NCBI GenBank assembly: GCA_029204225.1
Contig: CM055100.1
Span: 50,816,606-50,880,605 of the forward strand
Reading direction: 5' to 3'
Origin: Diphasiastrum complanatum
Lineage: Eukaryota; Streptophyta; Lycopodiopsida; Lycopodiales; Lycopodiaceae
DNA length: 64,000 bases
This document shows positions 61,651-64,000 of the stretch, piece after piece (position 1 is the stretch's first letter; each line of letters opens with the position of its first letter). The notes under the pieces were generated by a model. It searched no databases, was not told where the DNA came from, and saw only the letters and a program-made list of their open reading frames with translations. The position numbers and the translations under genes are program-made.

Positions 61651-64000
61651 TCAAAAAGATGCTCAATATATAAATGTATTAGTTGATGTATTGTAGGAGG
61701 GCTCGTCCACTCCTACCCATTCTATGCAGCTTGTAAAAATACCTTGAATTCTACCACATTCAAAGACTTGCATTTTCTAATTATTTGTTGTAAACAATGG
61801 CAATCTGCCTAAATTAAGGAAAACCTACAATAGTCTCAATTCCTATAGAAATACTTGCAAGCTTGAATATAGAGCATCAAGTTTGCAAGGGCATTAATGT
61901 CATGTTCCTTTAAATCTGCCACAATTGCCATGAAGCAAGGAACATAAAATATGATAAAAGAAACAAAAGAGGTTTGAAAATATTGCTTCAATTACATGAA
62001 CGTAATTGTTTCACTCCAAAATCACAACACATAAGAGATGATAATATAGCAAGAATAGAGGTAGGCAGAAATGTTCATGTTGATCTCCACATTGAAATCT
62101 CGAATATCTCACAATCATGTGTTGTGGCACATGAACCTAGCAAGGAAGATTATGTAGGCTCGCATTTACAAGAGGAAGAGGAGGAAGAACTCCAAAAACA
62201 TCCTTAGAATTGATGTATGTGCCTATTCATAGGGAATGCCCATGTCTTAACTAAACTTAACTATTTTAAAGTTTGATTGGCCCTTGTTAAGTCTACTTCA
62301 AGCCCTTTTTGGCTTCTTAACCTTCATCAAGTCACTTTGAGGGGTCTAAAGAGGGAATGTCCTTCATTTTTTAGTCTAATAATTCCTTTTGGGCCCAACA
62401 AAGCTTATAATGGATATTGTGTGAAAATTGTCAACTAGTTTTCTAGCTTGCGGAGAGGAAAGAAAGTCCTAAGCAATTCACAACTTATTGGAGGACCTGC
62501 TTGTTTTAGTTGTAAATTGTACTACTAGATGTTTTATTTTGGCATTTTAATATTTTCAAGAAAAAAAAACTCTCTTCCTTGTTATTTTTTGTTTCACTAA
62601 GTGGAGTTGACAAGAAAGCAAATCTTTACCAGCACGCCATTACTTCTTGAAGGACTACATTCTAAATTTTATTCTTCGTGAATTTTATGTAGGTTTATTT
62701 ATATAAAGTTGTTTAGAAACTTCTTTACGAGCATTGGTCATGATTAGGCTTCAAGAGTTGAGGGGCATAAGTTACTTTCAATTGCAAAAGGGCATCTTCA
62801 AAGTTAAGCCTTTTTAAACAAAATAGCATCCTATTGGTATTGGGTGGTTGGTTTTCTTTTGTATTTTAACAACACTTCCCATAACCATACTCCTCTTTTC
62901 CTTGGCTTCCACACCCCATAGCGACATCATGCCATGCATTAGCTTTGCTTTGTTGCTAGCAAAATAAAAATTGAGCACTACAGAAACAAGAAACTTTGAC
63001 AAAGAGGTCATAGAATGGTGGGGTTATGAGCTCAGATGTAATATATACCAAAGACCACCCAATGTCACTTTATGAGCCTTCAAGGGTTTCATTTTGCCCT
63101 TGTTACTCGTATGACCTCGTGGGCTTTTCCTTGCCACATGATCCCTCTAGTGCACATACAAAGTACAATGTAGATGGTGGGCCAATGGTATGCATGTATG
63201 TCTTAGGAGGCATCAGTTGGAATAATAAATAGCCCCTTTTTGCTAATTCATTATTTTTGCAATGCGTACAATTTCAAATAAAGGGCAAGCGTGATGGGGC
63301 GCAACTTGCTAGAGGACATTGAAACTTGCTAGAACAAAAAATTTAGATATTAGGAAAAAATTCTGACAAAAAGAAAAATATGTTGGCTCACAATTTCATT
63401 GTATGTTGTGTTTGTCGTGTGCTACACAACGAGGGCTAGACTAGGCCTAGGCCAAGGGTAGGCTATACCAAGAGTGGGGAGCCCAAGGCCCTCAAAACCC
63501 CTTCATATAGAGCATTCCTTGGGTTGTATTCCTTGTTTTACTGTGTAAAAGGAGACTTGCTACATAGCATAAACATGCTTAGAAGGAACATGATGTTGGC
63601 ATAAAGAGCTTACAAGTGTAACCTATTGGTGCTATAGTCATCACCACGTAAGCGCCATGCAACACAAAAATGTTACATGTGTAAACAATTGGTGTTGGAG
63701 TTATCACGCAAGAGCTATATAGATAGCAATAGGAGGTTATGGTTGTAACTCATTGGTGTTAAAGTCGTCACATAAGCATCTTGCAAGTTATGCAATAACC
63801 CTAATGTAGCTCAAAAAAATAAAAGAAAAAAGCCCATAAGTTCTACTACACATTAGAATGGGATTTGTCCATTTGACCTAGAACCTGCTCACCCTAAGAG
63901 GCTCTTTCCATGTCCACCCCCTGACCCGGGTTGTGCGTTAGCTTCCATCACCCTTTCACCCGAGAAAATGGGTTCACCAGTTCTCTCCAAGAGCTGATCC
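61651..64000. other. Unclassified AT-rich DNA
   Basis: No gene or domain seen. A Glu-rich open frame at 61974-62207 has no motif. The repeated 'TTGGTGTTGGAGTTATCACGCAAGA'-like phrases at 63620-63780 look like a diverged short tandem repeat. Confidence 0.4.

Overview
This is a retrotransposon-rich nuclear window from a land plant, built around one convincing host gene. That gene, at 28232-32522 on the + strand, has nine exons and encodes a two-AP2-domain transcription factor of the AINTEGUMENTA/PLETHORA/BABY BOOM (euANT) group. Its splice sites, phases and 9-nt micro-exon can be read directly. AP2 repeat 1 carries [11 protein letters not shown] and repeat 2 is followed by YDVKRI. From memory this is closer to fern, lycophyte or moss relatives than to seed plants, which usually have RREGQSRKGRQ. 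With the heavy LTR-retrotransposon load, a fern is my best guess, but the sequence alone does not settle the species.

Left arm (1-21.6 kb): nested retroelements. A broken minus-strand Ty1/copia element (555-2876) abuts a Ty3/gypsy-type, gag-only element with two LTRs (2877-10703). Next is a second copia element (gag from 11452). It is split by a complete 5.4 kb copia-like insertion, element A (11663-17030, 5-bp duplication GATAT), and resumes at 17036 through to its integrase. It then breaks off into a 5'-truncated chromovirus with a chromodomain and 3' LTR (about 18.6-21.6 kb). From 21.6 to 26.5 kb there is mostly unclassified AT-rich DNA, with a degenerate minus-strand coding remnant, a 108-bp tandem duplication and GA microsatellites.

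Centre (26.5-34.8 kb): a GC-rich promoter-like region, a long leader with three diverged repeats, the PLT/BBM-like gene, then 3' flanking DNA. This gene is the only feature expected to act in host development; the rest is mobile DNA and its debris.

Right arm (34.8-64 kb): copia gag and RT fragments on the minus strand, a very long GA microsatellite, diverged direct repeats, an unidentified coding remnant (40.9-41.9 kb), and a copia element with a hairpin-bearing LTR (44.6-47.4 kb). Another copia element (about 48.5-57.0 kb) is split by element B (50474-55706, minus strand, duplication TCTAC), and several truncated copia ends follow.

The most interesting system is the element A/B family. Both copies have copia-type LTRs, a tRNA primer site, gag, a zinc knuckle and an aspartic protease. 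Where integrase, reverse transcriptase and RNase H should follow, they instead carry about 650 codons of a sequence I cannot assign. In copy B this stays open in one 912-codon frame fused to the protease. This looks like a non-autonomous copia lineage carrying an undescribed or captured coding region.
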